Part shown: in pieces, positions 11,671 through 22,693 of the stretch
Numbering within the stretch: the first letter of the stretch is position 1
Layout of the letters: every line of letters begins with the position of its first letter
DNA from: Neurospora tetrasperma FGSC 2508
Taxonomy: Eukaryota > Ascomycota > Sordariomycetes > Sordariales > Sordariaceae
Assembly: GCF_000213175.1 (NCBI RefSeq)
Contig: NW_009799179.1
Coordinates: forward strand, 3,380,723 to 3,444,722
DNA length: 64,000 bases
Direction of reading: 5' to 3'
Made by a program: the position numbers and the translations under genes
Notes under the pieces: generated by a model
The model's input: the letters and a program-made list of their open reading frames with translations, nothing else
Database searches by the model: none
Told to the model about the DNA's origin: nothing

Positions 11671-13198
11671 CTATAAAGCGGCGACGGCAGCGGCGACGGG
11701 CTGCGAGGACTGCTGCTCGGCGACGGAGGTAGCGGCGGCAGTTGTGGCGGCTTCACCGGCCTCGGAAACGTTGATTCTCATCGAGGGAGGGGGCTGCTGC
11801 TTCTCGGTTTCCTCGTCACCATCCTCCCTCTTCCTCTTCAGGTTCTCCTGCTGAGCCACATTATTCGTCAGGTCATGCTTCTTTTTATCATCACCTGCCG
11901 CCTCCACCTTGGACTTATCATTACCACTGCTGCTGCTGCTGCTTCCATCGAGAGTAACAAGCTTCATGAGCTCATCCGTCCTCCTCGCCATCTCCACGAG
12001 CTCCTCATCGCCCGTCAACCCCAATACCTCGATAATCTTGCCATAACTCTTGCAAGGCGTCAGCTCCCTGTACTTGGGGCTCTTGCCGGGCACCATCTGC
12101 GTCAACATGAACTTGGTGTTGTGAAACTTGTTCTCGACCTCCATCGCAAACCGGACGTACTTGGCCACGGCCTCTTCCCACGTCGCCAGTCCGCCGTCCG
12201 CCTTGGCGCGGAAGCAAGAGCCGTTCTTCTCGGCGCAGGTCGCGATCATGGCGCCGTCGGTGCCGTACTCGGCCATCAGCTCGAGCGCGTGGTCCCGCCC
12301 TTCGACGTCACCGTTCACCAAGCAAGCTACTCCAAACTCGTGGCATACATCCGCAATCATACGCAGCTGGCCGCGGATGGCGCGCTCGCGTGGGCGCATG
12401 GGCGTGGTGCGACAGTGGATCGTCAGACCGGTGATGCCCGTGGCGCAAAGCCGGCGGACGAGCGCTTCGGTTTCGGCGGTGGTCTCGAGCAGGCGGATTT
12501 TGACGCTGATGCCGATGTCGAAGGCCGGCTTGATCTCGGCGACGAGGGCTTCGAGAATCGAAACCAGCTTCTCGGGCGTTCGAAGCAGCGCAGCCCCCAT
12601 ACCGGCGTGTGTGCTGAAGGGTTTGGGGCAGCCGGCGTTGACGTCGATTCCAGAGACATCAGCGGCGACAAGCTTGGCGCACTCGACGGCTCTGGCTGGG
12701 TCGGAGGTGCCGATTTGGAAAATGTGTCGGCCGGCTTCGCGGACGGGGTCGATGCGGTAGATGACGGACTCGTCGAACAGTTCCTTTTTGACATTGTTGG
12801 TAGGGACCCGAGTCCATTCGATGCAGTGGTTGCGGGGGTTGACACGGCGGGTGGTTCCGATCATGGCACGGTCAATGGTCTCGGGGCCTGTTGAGAGCAA
12901 GAAGTGTCAGTCAAAGTCCAAATACTGCAAATGGTTCAAATTGCCCGACATTGGACGCACCCCATACGAGATCGGCACCATAATGAAGAGCCAGCAAGCG
13001 CGAGGGAAGCTCTCCAGAGCGGACCATGGGAGCCAGAACGATTTTGCCACGATAGTCGACGCCCCGCGGCGGGATGGGCACCCTCTTCTGGGTGAGGCCC
13101 GCGGCAGCAGCAGCAGCAGCAGCCAGGACCGGGGCCGTCGTCTCTTCGGTAACGGATGTCATGATGGTTCGGACAAGGCGCAATGGAGAAACAGGCAT
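11671..13198 (-). CDS. tRNA-dihydrouridine(20) synthase, Dus2/Smm1 family
   Basis: FMN-dependent reductase that converts a D-loop uridine of tRNA (U20 for Dus2) to dihydrouridine using NADPH. Two exons (13198-12961 and 12887-11671) flank a 73-nt intron. The junction restores the family block GADLVWGPETIDRAMIG. Visible family features are APMVR near the start of the barrel, NAGCPKPFS with the catalytic Cys, SVKIR, the TIHCRT block and the VNGDV strand, giving a TIM barrel followed by a helical domain. The last 90 or so residues are a low-complexity Ser/Lys/Glu/Ala tail; I see no double-stranded-RNA-binding domain like that of animal Dus2. I chose the ATG at 13198 (484 aa). The ATG at 13162 (472 aa) is equally possible, and an in-frame ATG lies further up at 13402. 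Confidence 0.9.
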
Positions 13199-14638
13199 AT
13201 CATCTGTTGGCGTCTCTGCCCGGACAGAGGAGCAAAAAGGAGGGGAGAAAAGGGTGCGGTGCGGGGGGCGACGTGAAGTGTTTGGACTGGAATTTCTGAA
13301 AGATGGAAAATAGCCCGCGGCGCTATCCAGAAATTCGATCTGCGATCGGCGGGCGCCGAGGCGGGCCGGGAACTCGGTATTCACCCTAACCCTCCATAAC
13401 AACTTGTGAGCACCCTTTGAGCTTTGCGAGAGCCGTGATCAGATGAAAGGACGGGCCACAAGGGAAGGATCAGATCGATGTTGCTTGCTCTTGATGAACA
13501 TGTCTGGTTCTCGCGGGGAACCCTGTCATATGCCGGGAATGCATGTTGATAGATACTCTATGAAGGGTGGGTTTAGACTACTTATCTCTCCAAGAACAAC
13601 TATGTTCTTGTGTTTAAGTTAGCCAGCAACGCAGCGGAGCATTTTACTTGTAGTATCACCAGCGGTCGACAGCGAACATGGCCCTAGAGCTGCTCTTTGG
13701 TTGAAAATCTGGGCATGTTGTTGTTATTCAAGCCACATGAGGTTGGGTGGGGTTGATGACCGCTTGAAGAACCAACACCATACTACTGCGTACATACCTA
13801 TCTGTACATACTCAGCCAACGAGACTCGATCGTCAGATTGCGTGGGATTATCGAGTGTCATCAAGAGTTCAGCGTCCGGGGGTGTGGTGACAGCGGTGAG
13901 GGTACAAAGGTACAGTGGACAGACAGCACACTGGACGCTGGAGCCAAGCCCCACTCTTCGGCAACGTTAGGATGGAAGTGGCCCCAGCTTACGAGCCTCG
14001 CTCAGCCAGGACCCTGGAGGCAGCATTGATTAAGAAGAAGAAAGAAGAAGCCGCGGCCAAAGTGAGCCGAGTGAGCAACAAGCCGACTTTGATCATCAGG
14101 AACAGGGCACCCGAATACTTACAGCACACCCTCCCGACGCTTTCTTCAAACCATCCACGTCTCACCTGCTGTGACTCTAATGCGGTCTCAGAGCCTAGTC
14201 AGGTTGCAGTTGCTGGCAAAGACGCGGTGCCGGCCATTGCACTTCCAGCCCCAGAGCAGACAGCACAGCACGCTCCTCCCGCTCCCGCACCCGCGCCCGT
14301 CGTCGCAGCCACACATCTTCCACGGCTACGGCCACCTCCCGTCCGTCCAAAACATGCCGCCACAATTCGGCCGCCCCGGCCAATCGCAGGCCCGCACGCT
14401 GGCGTCACTTGGCGGGCCCCAGTCCAATTCCACACACACCCCGTGCCCGGTCGGAGGGGGAGCTGGGACCCCTCCCCCTCCATCGGCTGGCAATGGATCG
14501 GGGGGAGCTGCCCAATCTCCGAATACAAAACCGCTGCTGGGCTCATCCACCCTGACGAGACCAAACATCACCACCGCCATTTCCTCCGCCAGAACACAAC
14601 AGATTGCCCGGCATCTCTCGTCGAGCTCAGTCGCAACC
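13199..14638. promoter_or_regulatory. Divergent promoter region of dus2 and the pyrophosphatase gene
   Basis: This 1.4-kb interval lies between two divergently read genes. The part next to the pyrophosphatase is very C-rich, as expected of a strong fungal promoter and leader. It stays open in the pyrophosphatase frame for over 450 nt, which is treated under findings. No other gene is supported. Confidence 0.5.
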
Positions 14639-15684
14639 ATGGCTTCCCAGTACAGCGTCCGCAAGGTTGGCGCTCCCTACACCTTGGAGCACCGCGTCTA
14701 CATCGAGAAGGATGGCGTCCCCGTCTCGCCCTTCCACGATATCCCGCTCTATGCCAATGCCGAGCAGACCATCCTCAACATGGTCGTTGAGATTCCCCGC
14801 TGGACCAACGCCAAGCAGGAGGTAAGCCTCGACTCCCGCTTCCCTCGAGGGTCTCCCGCGCACGCAGCTTTGTCTACACGAGGCTGCTTCGCGGCGTATT
14901 TACCTCAACCCTCTGCTAAAAACTCGCCCCATAGATCTCCAAGGAGGAGCTCCTGAACCCCATCAAGCAGGACACCAAGAAGGGCAAGCTCCGCTTCGTC
15001 CGCAACTGCTTCCCCCACAAGGGCTACCTCTGGAACTACGGTGCCTTCCCCCAGACCTGGGAGGACCCCAACTCCATCCACCCCGAGACCAAGGCCAAGG
15101 GTGACAACGACCCGCTCGACGTCTGCGAGATCGGTGAGCTCGTCGGCTACACCGGCCAGGTCAAGCAGGTCAAGGTCCTCGGTGTCATGGCCCTTCTCGA
15201 CGAGGAGGAGACTGACTGGAAGGTCATTGTCATCGACGTCAACGACCCTCTTGCCCCCAAGCTCAACGACGTTGAGGATGTTGAGCGTCATCTCCCCGGC
15301 CTTATCCGTGCCACCAACGAGTGGTTCCGCATCTACAAGATCCCTGACGGCAAGCCCGAGAACCAGTTCGCCTTCACTGGCGAGTGCAAGAACAAGACGT
15401 GAGTTTTTTGTGCCGCTTTGTCACCGCAACTGCTACATTGGCTAACAAATAACAACAGGTACGCCATGGACGTCGTCCGTGAGTGCAACGAAGCCTGGGA
15501 GCGTCTCATCACCGGCAAGACTGCCCCTGGCGGTGTCTCCACCACCAACGTCACTGTCCAGCACTCCAGCAGCCGTGTTGCCCCTGACCAGCTTCCTCCC
15601 CTCCCCGCCAACGAGGATCTCCCCCCTGCCCCCATCGATAGCTCCATCGACAAGTGGTTCTTCATCAGCGGTGCTTCCGCTTAG
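14639..15684 (+). CDS. ipp1: Inorganic pyrophosphatase (family I, soluble)
   Basis: Hydrolyses pyrophosphate to two phosphates and so drives biosynthetic reactions; the yeast orthologue is the essential cytosolic Ipp1. Three exons (14639-14821, 14935-15398, 15459-15684) are separated by introns of 113 and 60 nt, both with CTAA-type branch sites, giving 290 aa, the normal eukaryotic length. The family signature [10 protein letters not shown] is present, with metal-binding Asp118, Asp120 and Asp123. The start is the ATG in CAACCATGG, which matches the usual N-terminus of fungal enzymes. Coding sequence is strongly C-ending, as for a highly expressed gene. The frame is open upstream of this ATG, so a longer form is conceivable. 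Confidence 0.97.
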
Positions 15685-15705
15685 AGAGTTCGTTTGTTGA
15701 GGTAG

Positions 15706-15711
15706 AATAAA
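15706..15711 (+). terminator. Probable poly(A) signal of the pyrophosphatase gene
   Basis: An exact AATAAA hexamer begins 22 nt after the stop codon and is followed by a T-rich stretch. Fungal poly(A) signals are loose, so this is a plausible rather than proven site. Confidence 0.4.
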
Positions 15712-16590
15712 GATATTTTTTGGCACCTTGTTGTCTTGGTCAAATCGCCGTGAACTATCCTCCATGGGTCGACTGTCATCCGCATGCGTTGTTTTGCGTA
15801 GAGTCGAGATTAGTTTCTGAGATGTGCCTTGCACTTGGTTTTTGCAACAAAGTATGCGTGGTCAGAGATTGGCCATTTCTGAGGCTGTAGTCCATGCCAT
15901 GGGACAGGGACTTGTCGAGGAGATGCTCGACATTCTTGCTCCATGAGTTTCGCCGTTGAGATATACCGAGACCGTTGATGGATTCCCCATCGAAGGAAAC
16001 AAGCTCGCAAAAAAAAAAGGGCCGACTTCAACTTTGACTTTGTCAAAATGGGCGTACCGTGATGTATGTGAATCAATCCATGGCAGAGGTGCTATATACG
16101 CATGTCTATAACAACAGGTACCCAAACCACCTTGCCAACTGAAAATCGCCGGCCCCTTAACGCCTCCCAATGCTGTTGGTGTACACTTACAACCTCTTGC
16201 CCAATACAAATACAGGTTTATATCTTTTGTTGTTGTTTTCTTTTTGGCTGGTAAGGCGATCTTACAGATCTCTCAGAGAGGTTGTCAGGTGTCCGGCTCC
16301 AAGTTCGCTGGCTTTACCCAGGTGATTTGAATGTGCCTTCAAATATCCAGACTTTTCCTCTTCTCCTCTCGGTCAATCGTCGTTTTGGTACCACCGACCA
16401 AAGCCAAGTAGTCTGGGTATCAAGACAAGACGAGCTTTCCTTGCTCTCCCTGTGGCTTTTTCCTCCTTTTTTTCCTAGTCTCAGTCTCCTTCGTTTTACC
16501 CGCAAAGTTCGATTGGTGGATCAACGCAACAAGGGCGCCTCGAAATTGTTGGGTTTTGAAGAGAGAAAAAAAAAAAGACAAGAGATTCGT
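15712..16590. other. Convergent intergenic region, no gene seen
   Basis: The 3' regions of the pyrophosphatase gene and the mL53 gene meet here. Only short open frames, A-rich runs and T-rich runs are present. Confidence 0.5.
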
Positions 16591-17051
16591 TCAACCGTCG
16601 TTCAAGTCGGCCTGCTTCTGAAGAATACGAGAGTGGCGATCCACCTCCTCGACAATGCTTTTGATGCCCATGTTCTCAACGTCGAGGTTCATTTCCTTGC
16701 CGTCCTCTGTTTTTTTGAAATACGTTAGACTACGGCTTGATTCACAGCTAACGACTCTTGAATGCCTTCCAGCCGGAATGATCAAGATTGCAACAACCAA
16801 ACTGCAACGGCAGTCCGATGTGTGTGACAGAGTTGCAAGTGACAAGAAGAAGAGACATTGGGAAACGTACTGAACTTGACATAGAGCAAAGGAGTCTCGG
16901 TGGAATTCCGCGGCAGAAGCTGGGTGGTGATGTTCATGCCATTGGAGCGGGCGTTGGGAGGGAGGAAGGAGAGGAAGAGCCGGGCGGCCTTGGCCTTGGC
17001 CGAGAAAGGGTTGAAGCGCGTTGATACGTCGGTGATGAAGCGGGTGAGCAT
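16591..17051 (-). CDS. mrpl44: Mitochondrial ribosomal protein mL53 (yeast Mrpl44 family)
   Basis: Component of the large subunit of the mitochondrial ribosome. Two exons (17051-16871 and 16706-16591) flank a 164-nt intron with donor GTACGT and branch CTAAC, giving 98 aa, the family's usual size. Family features are RFNPFSAKAKAARLFL near the N-terminus, the FLPPNAR block, and VKFKDGKEM formed across the splice junction, followed by the VDRHSR block. The start at MLTRFITDV fits the family. An in-frame ATG at 17147 would add a Ser/Pro/Arg-rich leader that looks like untranslated sequence. The protein is mitochondrial by family knowledge; this short form has no long presequence, which is common for small mitoribosomal proteins. 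Confidence 0.9.
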
Positions 17052-17914
17052 GTTGGGCGAGGTCTCTCGGGGGGGTGGTGGTGACCTGAGGTCGTGTTGG
17101 GGTTGGGTTCGGGAGGAAGAAGAAGAAGAAGTGCGACGGGACTGCACTGCACACCGGACGGGGACGGAGACGGAGACGCGGGAGACGGGAGACGGGTCTC
17201 TGTGGAGGATCGGGACGGGGTACGTAGGTAGCTTGTGTCGCGATTTGGACTTCGATTCGGTCTTCGTGCCTGGCGCCGGCCGGCAGCGTGGAGGATGCGA
17301 TCAAAAATTACTGGAGGTACGTACCGATTGCGCCGGGGGCTGGGAGGGGTGTTTTTGGAAAACGGAGAATGCGGGACGGTGCGCGCAACGTGTGAGAGGT
17401 GGGTTATGATTGGTTGGGAACTGGGACCAAACGGTATCAGGCTTAATTTTATCTTCATCTTCACATCAGATCAATTGACATTATACATCTTTTTAATCTT
17501 TTGAACGAGAAGAGAATTACTCCCGGCCTTCTATCATATTATGTTCGTCTGAAGCCCTCACATGACAGTTGAGGTTTGTGCTTTGTTCCTTCAGCGCAGC
17601 AGTACTCCCGTTTGCCCCAGCGAGTTGTAACTTGAACTCCGTTACCGCATCCCGCATGTGATCCGTTTTCATTGACCTTGAGGATGACGTTGCAAGAGCC
17701 ACCGAGAACTTCCATTGAACATCGCTACAGTGCTCTCCTTTCAGGCCAAGTTTCCACTAATCATCAACCACAGCTGCTGATCAACACCAGGTACCTAAGT
17801 GGGATCCGACTACGATCCATGGAAACCATCCGTTACACATCCACCTTTTTCAACACATATCTACCGAGTTGACCCCCTACGAATACGATACCGACATAAT
17901 ATAACAAGTCACTA
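17052..17914. promoter_or_regulatory. Divergent promoter region of mL53 and sec20
   Basis: An 863-bp interval between two divergent genes. The mL53 side is rich in G/A on the top strand (C/T on the mL53 sense strand); the sec20 side is AT-richer with pyrimidine tracts before the ATG. No gene is supported. Confidence 0.5.
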
Positions 17915-19587
17915 ATGTCAACATTCGAAACGCTCCAAGAGCGGCTTACGGCCCTTCAAGAGACGACCGGCCAGCTCAAGGACCTCATCGAGCGTCTGGC
18001 CACGCTTAAATTCGAGCCCGGTTCCGTTCCTTTGAGCAACAGCATCAGCAGTCTCGCGAACACTGGCGCCGATGGAACCACCAACAGTGAGGCCGCTGAC
18101 TTGAGCGCCGAAATCAGCCAGGTCTTGCGCGAGGAGGAGGAGGATTTGGAGTTGCTGCAGGAGGAGATTGTTGACTTGCGCTCCGGCCGCCCAGGGAGTG
18201 AGGCGGAACATCAAAAGACGAGGTTAAAGGAGGGCGCGCAACGCTTGGCTGTCGAGCTTAAGGGGTGAGTTATGTTTCTCGTCTTCTCAACCTGGGTGTT
18301 GATGACAACGACAATGACAATGAAGATGGACAAAGTCCCTAACAAAATTGCGTTTCAAAAAAAAGCTGTCGAACCTCCTTCCGCAAAGCCCAACTCGCGG
18401 CGCGCCGCAACCTTGAAACCGCCCAGCGCCTCGAGCGCCAGCTCCTCTTAGCCTCTTACGTTGCCGTCGCCGCCAACCTCGCCGCATCAGACCGCGGATC
18501 CGGCGCCTCAACACCCGTATCTACTGCTGCTGCCCCCAGCGGTGGTGCTCAACCAACCTCGACGACGACTCCACCCCCTCTCCCAACCTCCGCCGCCGCC
18601 GCCGCCGCCGCTTCCACAGATGCTCCTCCTCTCGACCCCCGCCAAGCCCTCTTCGGCAACCGCCGTCGCAAACAGCACCAAACAAATTTGCCCCCTTCCC
18701 ACGACTCCGAAGTTGTCTCCGCCTCCTCCACCGTCACCGACGCTTTGCGGCGCACGCACGCCTTGATCGCCTCCGAGGTAGCCAAGTCCGCCTTCGCCTC
18801 CCAAACCCTTGCGGAAAGCACCGCTGCCTTGAAGGAACTGCAACGTAGCTACGAGGGGATCGATTCCCTTCTTTCACGCTCGCGCGACTTGGTGAGCACG
18901 CTGCTGCAGAGCCAGAAGAGCGATACGTGGTACTTGAGGACCAGCCTGTACATGCTGCTGTGCACGCTGGGGTGGTTGGTGTTTAGACGGTGGCTGTATG
19001 GACCGCTTTGGTGGACTTTGTGGTTGCCGTTGAGGATGGTTTGGAAGGGCGGGAAGGTTGCTTATGGTGTTTCCACTCACCATGGTGGGCATGGCGCGGC
19101 GGAGACTAGAACGGGAGAGGGCGCGAGGATGGAGGTTTCGGTTGGGAATGAGGGGATGGGAGGGGGGAGGAGTGTGGTGGGGATGGCGGAGGAGGGGGCT
19201 GTTCCTACACTTCAGGTTCAAGTTGGTGGTGGTGGTGGTGGTGGTGATGGTGGTGGTGGTGGTGGTGGTGGTGGTGGCGGTGAGAAGGTGAAGAAAAGGG
19301 ACAATGATAATGATGTGGACTCGGAATCGATGGCTGAAAAGGTTGGGAGGATTATTGAAGAGAATTTGCCGCCTCTGGAGGAAGAGAAGGATGAAACTCA
19401 CCCGATCGTGGTCGAAGATCCAGAGCTGGAACAAGGCTGGATCGGTCAGGAGAGAATCTTTACTGGGGAGCAAGGAGAGAAGGGGGAAGAGGAGGAGAAG
19501 GAGGAGGAGGAAGTGGTACAAAGAAATCCTAAAAAGCGGATGTGGGAAGAACCCGTGGTGAACAGCCCACTTAGGGAGGAACTTTGA
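17915..19587 (+). CDS. sec20: Sec20-family Q-SNARE of Golgi-to-ER transport
   Basis: Sec20 is a SNARE at the ER membrane that receives retrograde COPI vesicles together with Ufe1, Use1 and Sec22. Two exons (17915-18264 and 18366-19587) flank a 101-nt intron with branch CTAAC, giving 523 aa. The N-terminal third is helical, followed by a Pro/Ala/Ser/Thr linker. Then comes the Sec20 core: a helical SNARE-like region beginning TDALRRTHALIASEV, directly followed by one membrane span (about residues 309-335, WLVFRRWLYGPLWWTLW). The lumenal tail is unusually long for the family, with a polyglycine run encoded by GGT repeats (about 19227-19281) and a strongly acidic end. The final residues are R-E-E-L, resembling the HDEL retrieval signal known at the end of yeast Sec20. 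Confidence 0.88.
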
Positions 19588-20050
19588 GGCTTGATAGTCT
19601 GCAGCAACTTAGCCGATAAAGTTTTGGTCGGGAGCTAATCATTACTAAAAAAGCTCGATGGTGAAACTGATGTCCATGTATCTGTCATCTGTGTAGAGTT
19701 GAGACCATACATTGGCTAAATGTTTCATGAATTAACCTTATCGTTCCTGAGGGCGCATGGGATCCAAAAGAATCACATTCATTTGTAGTTGTCTATCCGG
19801 CAATGTCATACTTGACAAATCTTGGATAGTTTACCTTGGAAAAGGCAGAGACTATTCCTGGTCTACTGCTACGCTTGCCTGCAACAGATTGTTTCTGATC
19901 TTTAAAATACTGACTTTTCCTCAATTAAGCGGTAACAAGAATCAATGTACTGGCCGTCGCTGTGTTCACTCTGAGTAAGGGGTGTATACGTGTGCGCTAC
20001 GCATAATTCTTCTACCCTCTTTCTTTATGTGTAATGATCACCACCTACTT
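19588..20050. other. Convergent intergenic region, no gene seen
   Basis: Lies between the stop of sec20 and the stop of ppe1. It is AT-rich and holds no open frame with protein character. It ends at a run of 17 G. Confidence 0.5.
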
Positions 20051-20067
20051 GGGGGGGGGGGGGGGGG
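20051..20067. repeat. Poly(G) run of 17 bases
   Basis: An uninterrupted run of 17 G on the top strand in the 3' interval between two convergent genes. It could form quadruplex structure, and its length is prone to sequencing error. Confidence 0.9.
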
Positions 20068-20109
20068 CTTAATGCCATTCCCCCGTTCTTCAACTGTTGG
20101 CAGTATGCT

Positions 20110-21653
20110 TTATACTTTCTTCCCTTGAGCCAACAGATCCGAGACCTTGGGTGGGAGTACTAGTTGACTCCTGTCGTTGCGCCGATGAAAGTCCACAAGT
20201 GCAATCGCCGTTTTCTCCGGCAAGTCCTCATGAATGAAATGTCCCGCTTCGGGAAACACTTGCAGGGCATATTTACCTGTAGGACACAATCCATAGTTAG
20301 TCTAATCACAAAGAACTCTTGAGAAAGTGGCCCCGTGATAGATCACCACCAAAGCCAGAACGAAAACGAGAAACATACCTTGCATCTGCCCAATAGTCAA
20401 CTCAGTATCCAACCGATCCGTTCCCGCAAGCAACAACATCTTGCCCCCCCTGGCCTCCAAGAACTTCTTGCTCAACCCCACAAACCAATCTTCCCAGAAC
20501 GGCTGCGTCGCCGCCAAATCCGTCTTCCACCGCCACGGCTTCGCCGTCCCCTCCGTCCCCGCCACCCCTCTTGGCAGTTGTTGCAGCTCCGGCCTCTGCA
20601 GCTCCTCCACGGGCGCCAAAAGCCCGGGCACGCTTGTTCTGGCTGACGTCGAGTTCCGGATCGTCCGCGATCGCACGTGCCAGTCGATGCCGTCCTTCAG
20701 AGTGGCGAACCCTTGCGGCCGTGTGGAGAGATAGGTTTGCATGCTTTGTAAGGCGTCCATGGCGCAACCTTCGACTACGTCTAGCACGGCGTAGCCGAGG
20801 AGAGAAGGGCCGAGACGGTAGGATTTGGCGAGCTCGGTGACGACGGCGCCGCCGAGGGAGTGACCTACAAGGATGATGGGTGGGAGTTCGGGCCAGTGCA
20901 TGGCGGTACGGGTGAGTTGGATGACGGTGAAGAGGTCGGTGGCAAGGGTGGAGAGGCTGAGGTCTAGCGGCGTTGGTGGTGCTTGTCCTGTGGTCACATC
21001 TCCTTCACCTGGAACTGAAGAAGCGGCAGTAACCGTGGTTGAGCCATGGCCGCGTGCGTCGAGGGAGAGGATGCCGGCGTTGGGTAGACGTTTGCGGATC
21101 TCGGAGCTGAGGACGGCGAAGGAGAGGCCGGAGGAACCGGCGCCGTGGTGCGTGACGAAGAGCGGACCTTTGCCGACTGGCGAGGTGAGGTAGGCGTGGT
21201 AGGTTATTGATGCTGGCTTGTTCTTGTTACTGGTGCGGCTTCCACTGTCGGGTCCAGCTTCCTCCTTGAGAAAGAGTTCTCGTTCAAAGTAAGTTGTCCA
21301 GGGTATAGGATCCATGGATCGACTGGCAAATCTACAATAGAGGTGAGTTTAGCCCTGGAATGGATAATCATAAGTGTTAACTGGCAAAAATGAAGCCCGA
21401 CATACCCCTGTGGTCGCGCAAACAGAGCTCTCCCTGGAGAAGGAATTACAGTTCCTGTAGATGAAACAGAGGACGCTGATGAGGAGTCGTCGTCAAAGGG
21501 AAATCCGCCTGGACTGGGCCCCGCCATTTCTTTGTCTTCGTCCGCCTCGTTGAACTCGGGCATCGTAGTTGTGGTCGGTATCTCTGCTGGCGGCTGCCCC
21601 AGCGCCTGGCTGCCGAGCCTCGCCTTTGCCCACTGCTTTTGAAGCTCACTCAT
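20110..21653 (-). CDS. ppe1: Protein phosphatase methylesterase 1 (PME-1/Ppe1)
   Basis: Removes the methyl ester from the C-terminal Leu of PP2A catalytic subunit and so regulates PP2A holoenzyme assembly. Three exons (21653-21406, 21331-20379, 20276-20110) with introns of 74 and 102 nt give 455 aa. Family features are MDPIPWTTYFE after the disordered N-terminus, THHGAGSSG (oxyanion region), DARGHG, and the nucleophile elbow GHSLGG with Ser241. The third exon supplies the catalytic His in EAGHFIHED, and its frame runs to a clean stop at 20110, so the alpha/beta-hydrolase fold is complete. I chose the ATG of MSELQKQWAK (21653), which resembles fungal Ppe1 N-termini; an in-frame ATG nine codons upstream (21680) is possible. 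Confidence 0.94.
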
Positions 21654-22693
21654 GGTGTGAGCTGTAGAGGCTTCCGTCATAGGATGTTTGGATAGATTCC
21701 CCTCATTCGCACTCTGCTTTCCCCCCTGGTAATACAGCAGTGTGCTGCTAATGGCTGTAACGTAGAATGTATGTCCTTAGTCTATCCTCTCCTCTGCTAG
21801 ATGGCTGAGACGTGTTGTTCGAATAAGCTCCTGTTCAATTGTCGCCAGTCGATATCGAAACCCGGAAGCAACCAGGTTGGAGGTAGTCAGATGTTCGCCG
21901 TAGAAGTCACCCAAATGGACAAGTGACCCGTTGATGAGTGTGAAAGACTAACGAAGGGTGTCGAACATCCGGACCAGTAGAAGAACAAAATATATTTCGG
22001 CGAATTATCATTGAACACAGGCTGAAGGTGGCCTTTTGAGGTTGGGGTTTTGAGTTCGGTGATGTTGCTGGAGCGTGGAGCCCCGATGGAGGGTGAGGTC
22101 ATTAGTGGCTGTCCAGACGCTGTTTGCACTGTCTTGTACCTGCGGGACACTGCGATACAGCAAGAAGTCCTAAGTATAGGAAAGTACTAAATGCATACAC
22201 ACAGTATTGCAGAGACCGTGCAGCAAACAGTGCTCGCAGCACACCCATCACCACACTACACTTGAACATGAGATAGGCACTGCATAGGACAAGCAAACTG
22301 TAGTCATATTCATTGGGACGTATGATGGGGACAGGATCTGGAGAAAAAGAGATCTCCAACCCGTTTCTGTGCGCTAACGGAAAGTTGGTTTGAGCGAAGA
22401 GGTTTGGTAGCTGTCCTCACGGTTACTAAGCGTCCGCTCCAGATGGTCACAATCTGTTGGTTTCTGCACGAACAATCGTTACTTTATCTATTTCACCGTT
22501 TTTACACGTTGACAACAACGGTTTATTTATGCGTCAACAGCCGCCATCAGATAGAAGTAAAGAGGCTGAAAAACCTATGTTGTTTGTACGGTCTGCCGCC
22601 GCCGCTCCTTTGTTGCTAAACTGTGCAGTCCCTTTTGGTCTTTCCCATGCCCAACCCGTTCTCACATCTCGCTCCGATGCCTCCTTCACCCAT
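21654..22693. other. Intergenic region, no gene seen
   Basis: Lies between the start of ppe1 and the end of the monooxygenase gene, both on the minus strand. Open frames are short and show no family resemblance. It must contain the ppe1 promoter and the 3' UTR of the monooxygenase gene. Confidence 0.45.

Noticed and set aside
11875-12894. 339-codon open frame antisense to dus2
   Set aside because: It mirrors the dus2 exon, whose GC-rich third positions keep the opposite strand open. The composition is that of a shadow frame.
13915-14790. 291-codon frame overlapping the pyrophosphatase start
   Set aside because: Runs out of phase into pyrophosphatase exon 1, which has clear family identity. 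The product is Pro/His/Arg-rich low complexity.
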